A stretch of 43,382 bases of DNA from contig JADLBZ010000092.1 in the NCBI GenBank assembly GCA_020847415.1, positions 1 to 43,382 of the forward strand, read 5' to 3'. The notes under the pieces were generated by a model. The model saw nothing but the letters and a program-made list of their open reading frames with translations, was not told the DNA's origin and did not search any database. Made by a program: the position numbers and the translations under genes. Source of the stretch: Planctomycetota bacterium (lineage in GTDB: Bacteria; Planctomycetota; UBA8742; UBA2392). The first letter of the stretch is position 1. The number at the start of each line of letters is the position of its first letter. This document shows positions 8,661-17,942 of the stretch, piece after piece.

Positions 8661-8759
8661 GGGGTTCGAATCCCTGCGCCCCTGCCAGGCATTCCTCTTT
8701 GCTGCGAGCCATTCCCGGCTGCGCCCTCACGCTTCGCTTACGCACGCGCTGTTGCGCGT
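8661..8759. repeat. Copy 2 of exact 99-bp direct repeat (ends at comM stop codon)
   Basis: Identical to 8525-8623, offset 136 bp. Confidence 0.95.
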
Positions 8760-10294
8760 CAATTCCCGCCGCGGTCGAGGGAGCGATAGCCGATAGCCTC
8801 GGTGATGTGCTCCGGGCCGATCTCGGCTGCACCGCCCATGTCGGCAATGGTGCGCGCAATCTTGCGGATGCGCGTGTAGGCCCGGGCCGAAAGTTGCAGT
8901 GCCTCCATGGCCTGGTTCAGCAGCGCCTTCACCGCCGGTTCCAGCGCGGCAAAGCGCTCCACTTCCTGGTCGTTCATGCCCGCGTTGCAGTGCAGTCCCT
9001 CGCGCGCGCCCTTGAAGCGCCGGGTCTGCACGTCGCGGGCCGCCTGCACCTGCGCCCGCATCGTCGCCGAGTCCATCCCCCGGCGCGCGCCCGAAAGCTC
9101 CTTCAGGTCCACGGCCGGCACCTCCAGGTGCAGGTCAATGCGGTCCAGCATGGGGCCCGAAATGCGGCTGCGATAACTCGCCACCATTCGCGGCGTGCAC
9201 GAGCAGGGCTTGCTGGGGTGCCCCAGATAGCCGCAAGGACACGGGTTCATGGCCGCCACCATCATCAGGCGCGCGGGAAAGGTCAGGCTGCCCACGGCGC
9301 GGCTGATGGTAACCGTGCCGTCCTCGATGGGCTGGCGCATCACCTCCAGCGTCTTGCGGTTGAACTCGGGGAACTCGTCCAGGAACAGCACGCCGTTGTG
9401 GGCCATGCTGATCTCACCGGGGCGCGGGTTGGTGCCGCCGCCGATCATTCCGGCGTCGCGGATGGTGTGGTGCGGGCTGCGGAACGGCCGGCGCGTCACC
9501 AGCGGGTTCTCGCGGGTCACCTCGCCCGCCACGCTGTAGACCTTGGTGGTCTCCAGGGCCTCATCCAGCGTCATGCGCGGCAGCACACTGGGCAGGCGCT
9601 TGGCCAGCATGCTCTTGCCCACACCGGGATTGCCGATCATCAGCACGTTGTGACCACCCGCTGCTGCCAGCATCAGGGCGCGCTTGGCGGCTTCCTGCCC
9701 CTTCACGTCGGCATAGTCGAACTCGGTGCTGCCGTGCTGCTCAAAGTACTCCTGCACGTCCACCCGGAAGGGCTCAATGGGCTGGTTGCCGTTGATGAAG
9801 CCCACCACTTCGCGCAGGTGGCTGACCGGGTAGACATCAATGCCCTGCACCACAGCGGCCTCAGGCGCGTTATCGGCGGGCACAATCACGCCGCGCACCT
9901 TGCGCTTCTTGAGTTCCAGCACAATGGGCAGGACGCCCGCCACGCGGCGCAGGCAGCCGTCCAGGGCCAATTCCCCCACCAGGGCAAAGCGGCCCACCGC
10001 GTTGGGGTCAATCTGGTGGTTCACGGTCAGCAGCCCCGCGGCTATGGGCAGGTCATAGCTGGGGCCTTCCTTGCGCAAGTCGGCGGGTGCCAGGTTTACG
10101 GTGATGCGCTGGAGCGGGAAGTCGTAACCGCTGTTCTCAATGGCCGAGCGCACGCGCTCGCGGGATTCGTTGATGCTTTTGTCGGGCAGGCCGACCACGA
10201 TGAACTCAGGCTGGCCGCGCGAGCCGTCTACTTCCACGTCCACGGGCAGGGCCGCAATGCCCGCGATGCCGGCCGACTGGATCTTGCAGATCAT
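8759..10294 (-). CDS. comM: YifB/ComM-family Mg-chelatase-like AAA ATPase
   Basis: MICKIQSAGIAGIAALPVDVEVDGSRGQPEFIVVGLPDKSINESRERVRSAI...GNPGVGKSMLAKRLPSVLP...FRSPHHTIRDAGMIGGG...LDEFPEF. Confidence 0.93.
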   Translation of the reverse strand: MICKIQSAGIAGIAALPVDVEVDGSRGQPEFIVVGLPDKSINESRERVRSAIENSGYDFPLQRITVNLAPADLRKEGPSYDLPIAAGLLTVNHQIDPNAVGRFALVGELALDGCLRRVAGVLPIVLELKKRKVRGVIVPADNAPEAAVVQGIDVYPVSHLREVVGFINGNQPIEPFRVDVQEYFEQHGSTEFDYADVKGQEAAKRALMLAAAGGHNVLMIGNPGVGKSMLAKRLPSVLPRMTLDEALETTKVYSVAGEVTRENPLVTRRPFRSPHHTIRDAGMIGGGTNPRPGEISMAHNGVLFLDEFPEFNRKTLEVMRQPIEDGTVTISRAVGSLTFPARLMMVAAMNPCPCGYLGHPSKPCSCTPRMVASYRSRISGPMLDRIDLHLEVPAVDLKELSGARRGMDSATMRAQVQAARDVQTRRFKGAREGLHCNAGMNDQEVERFAALEPAVKALLNQAMEALQLSARAYTRIRKIARTIADMGGAAEIGPEHITEAIGYRSLDRGGN

Positions 10295-10485
10295 GGCGCT
10301 GTTATAGCAGCGCGGCGAATATGGGGCAGGTCCTTCACGCCGGCCTCCAGCCCACGCGCCACCGCCGGAGTTGCCGTTGCAGTTTGTGTCGTGGCCGTCT
10401 CGGCCGCGATGCCTTTGCCGTTTGTGACGCGGGGCTGCGCAGCAGCGCGCTGCGACAAGCACAGCACACGAACCACGAGAACGCT

Positions 10486-11361
10486 CTATCCGAATCGGCC
10501 GGTCAGGTAATCTTCGGTCTGGCGCTTCTTGGGGCGCAGGAACATCTCGCCCGTGGGCCCGAACTCCACCAGTTCGCCCAGATACATGAAGGCCGTGAAG
10601 TCCGCCACGCGCGCGGCCTGCTGCATGTTGTGGGTCACGATCACCACGGTGTAGTTCTGCCGCAGGTCCAGGATCAGCTCCTCAATCTTGGCGGTCGCCA
10701 CCGGGTCCAGGGCCGAGCAGGGCTCGTCCATCAGCAGCACCTCGGGCTCGTTGGCGATGGCGCGCGCAATGCAAAGACGCTGCTGCTGGCCGCCGGAAAG
10801 GGCCGTGGCGTTGTCGTTCAGGCGGTGATGCACTTCATCCCAAAGGGCTGTACGGCGCAGGCTGCGTTCCACGGTCGCAGTCAGCTTCTTGCGGTCGCGC
10901 TCGCCGGCAATGCGGTTGGCATAGATCACGTTTTCGGCGATGGATTTGGGAAACGGGTTGGACTTCTGGAACACCATGCCGCAACGGCGGCGCAGCTCAA
11001 TCACGTCCTGGTTGCGGTCAAAGATGTCGTCTTCACCCAGCAGCACGCTGCCCTCGGTGCGCACGCCGTCCACCAGGTCGTTCATGCGGTTGATCGAGCG
11101 CAGCAGCGTGCTCTTTCCGCAGCCCGAGGGGCCGATCAGCGCCGTGACACGGTTGCGCGGAAACGCGAGGTTGATGGCCTTCAGCGCGTGATGCTTGCCA
11201 TACCACAGGTTGAAGTCCTTGACGCGCACCGCCGCCGGCAGGGCAAACGGATCCTCCACCTGCTCGGCTTCCTGTACATCGGTGCGCAGCAGCGCACCCG
11301 AGGCCGATGGCGTGGCAAGGCGTGGTTCTTCGTTCGCGTTCATCGTTGTCGGCCCCGGCAT
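10486..11361 (-). CDS. pstB: Phosphate ABC transporter ATP-binding protein (alternative start at 11343)
   Basis: [16 protein letters not shown]-type start, [48 protein letters not shown]. Confidence 0.94.
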   Translation of the reverse strand: MPGPTTMNANEEPRLATPSASGALLRTDVQEAEQVEDPFALPAAVRVKDFNLWYGKHHALKAINLAFPRNRVTALIGPSGCGKSTLLRSINRMNDLVDGVRTEGSVLLGEDDIFDRNQDVIELRRRCGMVFQKSNPFPKSIAENVIYANRIAGERDRKKLTATVERSLRRTALWDEVHHRLNDNATALSGGQQQRLCIARAIANEPEVLLMDEPCSALDPVATAKIEELILDLRQNYTVVIVTHNMQQAARVADFTAFMYLGELVEFGPTGEMFLRPKKRQTEDYLTGRFG

Positions 11362-11391
11362 AGATTACCTCCGCGCGCCCGTGCTTCCGAC

Positions 11392-13722
11392 CTAAACATG
11401 GCTTGTCTTGAGCCTCTTGCGCAGCTTGTTGCGCATGCGAATCGCGGTGATGTTCAGCACGCCGATCAGCGCCAGCAGCACCAGCGTGGTCGTAAACACC
11501 AGCGGCTTTGTCCCGTCCACGTCCGGGCTCTGGAATCCGATGTCATAGATGTGAAAGCCCAGATGCATGAACTTGCGCTCCATGTGCACATAGGGCGACG
11601 AGCCGTCCACGGGCAGGGCCGGCGCGTTCTTGACCGCACCCACCAGCATCAGCGGCGCAACCTCGCCGGCGCCGCGCGCCATGGCCAGAATGGCGCCGGT
11701 GAGAATGCCGGGCAGCGCCTGCGGCAGGATGACGCGCTGGATGGTCTGCCAACGCGAGGCGCCCGTGGCCAGCGAGGCTTCGCGCTGGCTGGCCGGCACC
11801 GAGATCAGGCTCTCTTCGGTGGCAACAATCACCACCGGCACGGTCAACAGGGCAAGAGTCAGCGACGCCCACAAGATGCCGCCGCCGCCGAACGTCGGCG
11901 AAGGCAGCAGCTCGGGAAACAGCCAGTGGTCCACCTGCCCGCCCACCAGCGTGCACAGGAAGCCCAGGCCGAAAATGCCGAACACGATGGAGGGCACTCC
12001 CGCCAGGTTGTTCACGGCAATGCGCACCGCCGACACCAGCGGGCCCTGCTTGGCGTACTCGCGCAGGTACAGCGCGGCAATCACGCCAAAGGGCACCACG
12101 GCCAGCGACATCAGCACGGTCATGATCAGGGTGCCGATAATGACCGGGAAGATGCCGCCCTCGGTGTTAGCCTCGCGGGGCTCTTCAAACAGGAATTCGC
12201 CCAGCTTGGAGAAGTACACGCCCGCGCGACCGCCCGTGCCCAGCTCGTTGTTGCGGCTGGCGCGCACCACCTGGGCCAGGGGCAGTTCAGCCTCGCGGCC
12301 ATCCAGGGTGCGCATGCGGTAGACCAGTTGCTTCTCTTCGGCCAGCAGGCGGGTGACTTGCAGGCGCAGCTCGTAGTACTCTCCGGCTTGCAGGGCCGCG
12401 CGCTCGCGTTGGGCGGCGACCACTTCGTCCAGCACTTCGCTTTCGTCCTGGCTCAGCCCAAAGCCGGCCACAGACTCGCTCCAGGCCTTGACGACATCGC
12501 CAAAGCCCGCCAGCCACGCCGCAGCCAGCTTGCGCTGCTCTTCCGCGTCGGAGTCGGGCTTCTGCAGGGGCTCGTCGGCCGACCAGCCGCTGAACGCCTT
12601 GGCCAACTTGTCCAGGGCAGCCACCATGGCCGCGGAATCGCGGTGGTCGTACCTGGCGCGCGAGAGCTGCCGCTCCAGCTCGGTCATGCGGAAGTTGACA
12701 TCGCCGATGGACTCTTTCTCGATCTCCTGGCGCTGCAGGAAGCGTTCGCGGACTTCTTCGTGGCGCTGCAGGAACAGCTCCCAGACCTTGTCCACGCCGT
12801 CCTTCTCGGCATTTGCCAGCACCTTGTCGCCGTCGCGCAGCTCAACGACGAAGCAGCAAAGCACGCCCAGCTCCAGGCGCTCGATCTCGCAGGCGGCTGC
12901 GGGCGCGGACCCGCGATTGCGCAAGTAGGCGCGATAGCCCGAGGGGTTGCCGCGGCGGTACGAGTCCGGGTCCGGCACGTCGGACTTGATCCAGGCGTAG
13001 GGGTTGTTGTTTCCCAGGGCTTCCACGCGGTTGCCCTGGCGCAGCAGCAACTCGGTGGGTGGCGTGTCGATGTCGGTGGCGCGCCACAGCGAGCCGTCGT
13101 CGCGGGCCGGCAGGTCAGCCAGATCCAGGGCTCGATCCGCCCGCACACTGCCCATCAGCGCCACGGTGTCGCGCACCGAGTCGTCACCAAGCACCTTTTC
13201 CAGCGGCTGCCAGGTGCCGTCCGGCGCGGGCACGCGGTACGGCGACGGGAAATCCTGCGGCCGCGCGATGAACGCCTGCGGGCTCACCGGTTTGCCCTGG
13301 GCGTCAACAAGTGGTGCTTCCTTGCCGTCCACCAGAACCAGGTTGGTGCCGGCAAACAGCTCGGGCTTCAGGCGATAGTCCAGGATGCCGGCCCGGCGCG
13401 GCCCCCGGGGTTCGGCAACTTCCTTGCCTTGCTTGTCGCGCAGCACGCCGTCGGCGCCCTGCAGCAGCAGGTTGTCGCGCAAATCCAGCATCACCTTGCT
13501 GCCGTCCGTCGTGGAGATCAGGTATCGCGACTCGCCCAGCACCATCACTTCAATGTCGCGGGGCCAGAAGGTGCGCGCGCCCTCCCACACAATGGCGGCA
13601 AGCAGGGCCGCAATCATCAGCACGCCCGTGATCATGGCGCCGCCCGAGAGCCACACGTAGGGCTCGCCGCGCTGCACGCGACGGCGGGGGACCTGCTTGG
13701 CGGCTGTGGTGGCTTCGGCCAT
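11392..13722 (-). CDS. pstA: Phosphate ABC transporter permease PstA with long inserted region (776 aa)
   Basis: C-terminal permease: EGGIFPVIIGTLIMTVLMSLAVVPFGVIAALYLREYA...NNLAGVPSIVFGIFGLGFL...SLISVPASQREASLATGASRWQTIQRVILPQALPGILTGAILAMARGAGEVAPLM; large N-terminal extracytoplasmic/coiled insertion. Confidence 0.9.
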   Translation of the reverse strand: MAEATTAAKQVPRRRVQRGEPYVWLSGGAMITGVLMIAALLAAIVWEGARTFWPRDIEVMVLGESRYLISTTDGSKVMLDLRDNLLLQGADGVLRDKQGKEVAEPRGPRRAGILDYRLKPELFAGTNLVLVDGKEAPLVDAQGKPVSPQAFIARPQDFPSPYRVPAPDGTWQPLEKVLGDDSVRDTVALMGSVRADRALDLADLPARDDGSLWRATDIDTPPTELLLRQGNRVEALGNNNPYAWIKSDVPDPDSYRRGNPSGYRAYLRNRGSAPAAACEIERLELGVLCCFVVELRDGDKVLANAEKDGVDKVWELFLQRHEEVRERFLQRQEIEKESIGDVNFRMTELERQLSRARYDHRDSAAMVAALDKLAKAFSGWSADEPLQKPDSDAEEQRKLAAAWLAGFGDVVKAWSESVAGFGLSQDESEVLDEVVAAQRERAALQAGEYYELRLQVTRLLAEEKQLVYRMRTLDGREAELPLAQVVRASRNNELGTGGRAGVYFSKLGEFLFEEPREANTEGGIFPVIIGTLIMTVLMSLAVVPFGVIAALYLREYAKQGPLVSAVRIAVNNLAGVPSIVFGIFGLGFLCTLVGGQVDHWLFPELLPSPTFGGGGILWASLTLALLTVPVVIVATEESLISVPASQREASLATGASRWQTIQRVILPQALPGILTGAILAMARGAGEVAPLMLVGAVKNAPALPVDGSSPYVHMERKFMHLGFHIYDIGFQSPDVDGTKPLVFTTTLVLLALIGVLNITAIRMRNKLRKRLKTSHV

Positions 13723-13725
13723 GGG

Positions 13726-16700
13726 CTACATCCGGTTCATCTTCTTGCGCAGGCGCATGCGCACCAGCTCGGAGAGCGTGCTGATCACAAACGTCATGGC
13801 AAACAGCATCAGGCCCGCCAGGAACAGCACGCGGTAATGGCTGCTGCCATGGGGGGCTTCGGGCATCTCGATGGCGATGGCGGCTGCCAGGCTGCGGAAG
13901 CCGGACAGCGGCTGCAGGTCGGTGACGGGCGTGCCGCCGGCAGCCATGACCACGATCATGGTCTCGCCCAGAGCGCGACCGAGGCCGATCACGATGGCCG
14001 AGAAGATGCCGCTGGCGGCGGAAGGCACCACCACGCGCATGGTGGTTTGCCAGCGCGAGGCGCCGCAGGCCAGGCTGGCGGCACGCAGCTGGTTGGGCAC
14101 GCTGGACAGCGAGTCCTCGGCGATCGAGTAGATGATGGGGATGACCGCAAAACCCATCGAGAAGCCGACAATCAGCGAGTTGGTCTTGCTGAACTTCCAG
14201 CCCTCGGGGCCGGTGAGGAAGCGGCGGAAGTCCGCCACGTGGCCCGCCGTGGGGTGGTCATACCCGAACAGGACGGACTCGATGGCCGGTGCAGCCAGTG
14301 CCGACAACCCAAGGCCCAGGCCGGCCGCAACAGCCCAGAAGCCCAGGGAAAGCACGATGTTGGCGGCCACGCTGCGCAGGCCCGTGCCGCCGCCGCCCAG
14401 CGCCAGGCGCAGCTTCTGCACCGGGCACCCGCCCCCCAGGCGCGGCGCAACGGCCCCGTGCAGCCGCGTCAGCGCCCAGGCTGCCAGCAGCGCGCAGGGC
14501 AGAGCCAGCAGGCACAGGAACAGGTTGTGCCCGCCCGGGATCCACCAGCCCTTGGGCAGCTTGGCGCCGGCTGCCACCGTGTCGCGGGACAGCTCGCGGC
14601 CGCCGTCCGTCCACGCCTGGAAGCTGCCGCCGCTGAGCGCGGCCGTGGCCTCGGTGCTGCGGGGGGCGAACGTCATTGGGTCCACCAGGGCCGGGTTGGC
14701 GGCCTCCGTGGCGGGAAAGACCCAGCTCTCGGCATAGGGCCCCAGGTTCATGGCCAGAAACAGCGCAACGGCGGCGACCACCACCAGCGATGCAATGGTG
14801 CGGGAGGGCCCGAAGTGGCTGGTCACGGAAGGCGGCAACTGCCCGAACACCCAGCCGAAGAACATGAAACTGAGCGGCCCCAGGACCACAGCCAGCAACA
14901 GCGAAGGCAATATGGGCGACGCCTGCGGCGCGAAGTACAGGGCGCCCAGGAAGCCCAGCACCACGCTGGGCAGGGCCGCCATCACTTCCATGGCAGGCTT
15001 GACGACACCGCGCAGCCGCGGGTGCATGAACTCGCTGGTGTAGATGGCGCCCAGCAGGGCCAGCGGCAGTGCAAACAGCAGCGCGTACAGGCCGCCCTTC
15101 ACCGTGCCCATCAGCAGGGGCACCAGGCTCATCTTGACCTCGACGTCGTCGGTGCCGGCGTGGCTCTGCCACTCATACTTCGGTGCGTCGTGGCCTTCGT
15201 AGTGCACCTTGCCAAAGAGCGTCTTGAGGCTGATCTCGATGTGCCCGGCATCCACCCACCACTGCAGCAGGGAGCCATCGGTACCGGCGGCAAACACACC
15301 GTTGTTCTTGGGGCTCAGATGCACCATCTGCGGCGCCGTCTGCCCCGCCGTGGCGCGGAAGTACACGCGCTGCGACGTGTTGTGCACCGCGCGGATGCCG
15401 CCCTGGTCGTCCCATGCCAGAAAGGCCTTGGCGGCGGCGGCGGTCTCGAAGCCGCGCACGCCGGCAGGGGCAGGCTCGTGCACGCGCACCCGGGTGTAGC
15501 GCGGGTTGATGTCCTCGGCGTGCGCACGCACGGGCATGAAGGACTGGATGCCGCCCAGCGAGTCGCCCACCAGCACACTGCTGCCGCCCAGCAAGTAGGA
15601 GAGCGCGGTCAGTCGCGGGGTGGAGCCTGCGTTGGCTGATCCGCCGGCTTCGGCCAGCATCTGCACCCACTCGCGGCCGCTGGCCACGTCGTACGAGAAC
15701 ACGTTCTGCGGCGGGTAGGCCAGGGCGAAGCCGTCCCCCTCCTTCTCGCGCTGCAGGTGGTGCAGCAGCCCGCTCTCGGAGGCCGCCAGAACCTCCTGCC
15801 GCGAGGGGTGCACCAGCACAAAGCGCGGCTTTTCATCGAGCAGCGGGGTGCCGGCGGCGGTCTTCAGGGTGGCCAGGTCGGCCTCCCAGTCCATGCTGCG
15901 TTCCACGGCGTCCGTCATCATGTTGACCGACAGCGTGTCGCGACGCACCCAGGCGCGGCCGTCCGTAGTGGCAGCCGCCAGCAGCGTGTCGCGGTCGCTG
16001 GACTCACCCTCGGCAATGGCATAGGAAAGCGTGGCCAGCGGGGCGCCCGCAAAGGGCGACTCGACCGCGCCCTCTTCAAACAGGACGCGCGCGCCGATCA
16101 GGCGGTACGAGCCGAAGTCCGGCAGGCGTTCCGCCACCCACACCGAGTTCTCCGATTCGTGGCGGATGGCCTGCGGGACGTAGTCAGGGGCCTTGAACTG
16201 CTCCTCGGCTGGACCGGGCAGAGCCTTCAAGTCAGCGGGGTCTTTTCCCAGCTCAAACACCTTGAAGGTGGTCAGGTAGAGCAGGTCGGCAAACAGCACC
16301 CGGCCATCGCTGGTGCCCATGGCCATGGCGTGGCGCGGAACGTTCTGCACGCCCTCAGCCATGCCGGTGGTGTATGGATTCACGCCGACGTCGCAACAGG
16401 TCAGGCGGGCATTGCCGAGGCCGGGAACTTCAATGGCCTGCAGCACCTCGCCGTTGGGCAGGTTGAGCAGCTCGACGCGCCCGGTTTCCAGGACCCGCAC
16501 GCCCAGGCGGCGATACTCGTCGCAGCCCAGATAAAGCGTTCGCGCCGCAGCGGGCGGCGCTTTCAGTGTCACGGCCCCGGAATCCGAACCGCCGAACAGG
16601 GGCAGCACCTGGCTGATGATGAACGCCACCAGCCCAAGCACCGCCAGCACCACGCCCAACCCACCCACACGGATCGAGACGTTTGCCACCCGGTCAATGA

Positions 16701-16761
16701 TGTAGACCGAGCGCCGGGCGCGGCGATTGGCCTTGGCTGGGGGCTGTTGTGGGCTGGACAT
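13726..16761 (-). CDS. pstC: Phosphate ABC transporter permease PstC with long N-terminal propeller-like domain (1011 aa)
   Basis: Permease motifs: ALPLALLGAIYTSEFMHPRLRGVVKPAMEVMAALPSVVLGFLGALYFAP...SLSSVPNQLRAASLACGASRWQTTMRVVVPSAASGIFSAIVIGLGRALGETMIVVMAAG. Confidence 0.9.
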   Translation of the reverse strand: MSSPQQPPAKANRRARRSVYIIDRVANVSIRVGGLGVVLAVLGLVAFIISQVLPLFGGSDSGAVTLKAPPAAARTLYLGCDEYRRLGVRVLETGRVELLNLPNGEVLQAIEVPGLGNARLTCCDVGVNPYTTGMAEGVQNVPRHAMAMGTSDGRVLFADLLYLTTFKVFELGKDPADLKALPGPAEEQFKAPDYVPQAIRHESENSVWVAERLPDFGSYRLIGARVLFEEGAVESPFAGAPLATLSYAIAEGESSDRDTLLAAATTDGRAWVRRDTLSVNMMTDAVERSMDWEADLATLKTAAGTPLLDEKPRFVLVHPSRQEVLAASESGLLHHLQREKEGDGFALAYPPQNVFSYDVASGREWVQMLAEAGGSANAGSTPRLTALSYLLGGSSVLVGDSLGGIQSFMPVRAHAEDINPRYTRVRVHEPAPAGVRGFETAAAAKAFLAWDDQGGIRAVHNTSQRVYFRATAGQTAPQMVHLSPKNNGVFAAGTDGSLLQWWVDAGHIEISLKTLFGKVHYEGHDAPKYEWQSHAGTDDVEVKMSLVPLLMGTVKGGLYALLFALPLALLGAIYTSEFMHPRLRGVVKPAMEVMAALPSVVLGFLGALYFAPQASPILPSLLLAVVLGPLSFMFFGWVFGQLPPSVTSHFGPSRTIASLVVVAAVALFLAMNLGPYAESWVFPATEAANPALVDPMTFAPRSTEATAALSGGSFQAWTDGGRELSRDTVAAGAKLPKGWWIPGGHNLFLCLLALPCALLAAWALTRLHGAVAPRLGGGCPVQKLRLALGGGGTGLRSVAANIVLSLGFWAVAAGLGLGLSALAAPAIESVLFGYDHPTAGHVADFRRFLTGPEGWKFSKTNSLIVGFSMGFAVIPIIYSIAEDSLSSVPNQLRAASLACGASRWQTTMRVVVPSAASGIFSAIVIGLGRALGETMIVVMAAGGTPVTDLQPLSGFRSLAAAIAIEMPEAPHGSSHYRVLFLAGLMLFAMTFVISTLSELVRMRLRKKMNRM

Positions 16762-16792
16762 GGGTGAAAAGTCTCGGGGCCGGCAAGCGGGC

Positions 16793-16823
16793 GCCCGGGT
16801 GCGGCTTGAAGCCGCACCCGGGC
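16793..16823 (-). promoter_or_regulatory. Strong intercistronic stem-loop between pstS and pstC
   Basis: GCCCGGGTGCGGCT-TGA-AGCCGCACCCGGGC, 14-bp perfect stem. Confidence 0.7.
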
Positions 16824-16836
16824 CTTCCCGTAAGAG

Positions 16837-17829
16837 TTACTTATAAGCCGGAGCGAACTTTTCCACTTCCTTCTTGCGCATCGGGACGAAGCCTTCCTTC
16901 ACCACGATGTCCTGCCCTTCCTTGCTGTGCGTGAAGCGCAGGAACTCGCGAACCTGCAGGGGCACCTCGGTGCCCGGCTTGCGGTTGAAGTACACATACA
17001 GGAAGCGCGAGAGCGGGTACTTGCCCGAGTAGCAGTTCTCGGCGTTGGCCTCGTAAGCCTCGCCCTTTGCATCGTTGGCCAGCGGCACCGTGCGCACGCC
17101 CGCCGTGAGGTAACCGATGCCCGAGTAGCCGCAGCCGCTGCGGTCCTCGGCGATGAGCTGCACCACCGTGCTGCTGCCCGGCTGTTCCTTCACCGTGGCC
17201 TTGTAGTCGCCCTTGTACAGGGCGTGTTCCTTGAAGAAGCCGTAGGTGCCTGAGGCGCTGTTGCGGCCATACAGGGTGATGCCCAGGTTCTCCCACTCGC
17301 CCTTCAGGCCGGTCTGGCCCCATTTGGTGACGTCGGCCTCGTACTTGCCCTTCCGGGTGCTGCTGAAGATCGCGTCCACCTGCGGCAGGGTCAGCTTCTC
17401 AACAGGGTTGTCCTTGTGGACAAACACCGCCAGCGCATCAATGCTCACCGCCACGTAGCTGGGCTTGTAGCCGAACTTGTCCTCGAACTGCTTGATTTCC
17501 TCGGCCTTCATGGGGCGGGACATGGGGCCCAGGTGCGAGCGGCCTTCAATCAGGGCGCCGGGAGCCGTGGAGCTGCCCTTGCCCTCCATCTCCGTCTGCA
17601 CGTTGGGGTACTGCTTCTTGAAACCTTCCATCCAGTACTGCATCAGGTTGTTCAGGGTGTCCGAGCCCACACTGACAATCTTGCCCGACACGCCGGCCAC
17701 CGGCGCGTAGGCCTCAAGCTCGCCGGCTGCGTCGGCCTTCTTCTCTTCAGCCAGAGAAGGCGTCGCCAGAAAAGCGCTGGAGGCCAGCAGGGCCAACGCC
17801 GCACCACCCATCACCACTCGATTCCACAT
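16837..17829 (-). CDS. pstS: Phosphate ABC transporter substrate-binding protein
   Basis: Signal peptide MWNRVVMGGAALALLASSAFLATPSLA; VSVGSDTLNNLMQYWMEGFKKQYPNVQTEMEGKGSSTAPGALIEGRSHLGPMSRPMK; upstream of pstCAB. Confidence 0.92.
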   Translation of the reverse strand: MWNRVVMGGAALALLASSAFLATPSLAEEKKADAAGELEAYAPVAGVSGKIVSVGSDTLNNLMQYWMEGFKKQYPNVQTEMEGKGSSTAPGALIEGRSHLGPMSRPMKAEEIKQFEDKFGYKPSYVAVSIDALAVFVHKDNPVEKLTLPQVDAIFSSTRKGKYEADVTKWGQTGLKGEWENLGITLYGRNSASGTYGFFKEHALYKGDYKATVKEQPGSSTVVQLIAEDRSGCGYSGIGYLTAGVRTVPLANDAKGEAYEANAENCYSGKYPLSRFLYVYFNRKPGTEVPLQVREFLRFTHSKEGQDIVVKEGFVPMRKKEVEKFAPAYK

Positions 17830-17860
17830 TCTCGTTTCTCCCGTAGAGGTCATGTCGGGC

Positions 17861-17905
17861 AAGCTAGAGGTGGGGAGTGAACGGCGCATTCGCCGAGTGT
17901 GAAGG
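17861..17905 (-). promoter_or_regulatory. Candidate PHO-box-like direct repeats upstream of pstS
   Basis: Minus strand: CCTTCACACTC-GGCGAATGCGC-CGTTCACTCCC, TTCACnC repeats 22 nt apart (2x11), then TAGCTT. Confidence 0.3.
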
Positions 17906-17942
17906 ACTCATTAATCCGCGAGCCGGCCGGAGGTGCAAAACG

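Noticed and set aside
8458-8796. ORFs of 112 and 93 aa across tRNA-Asn
   Set aside because: They translate the tRNA and the 99-bp repeat; no independent coding support.
10321-15639. 1772-aa ORF on the plus strand opposite pstB/pstA/pstC
   Set aside because: Antisense shadow ORF in high-GC DNA; His/Gln/Gly-rich low-complexity translation while the minus strand encodes clear Pst proteins.
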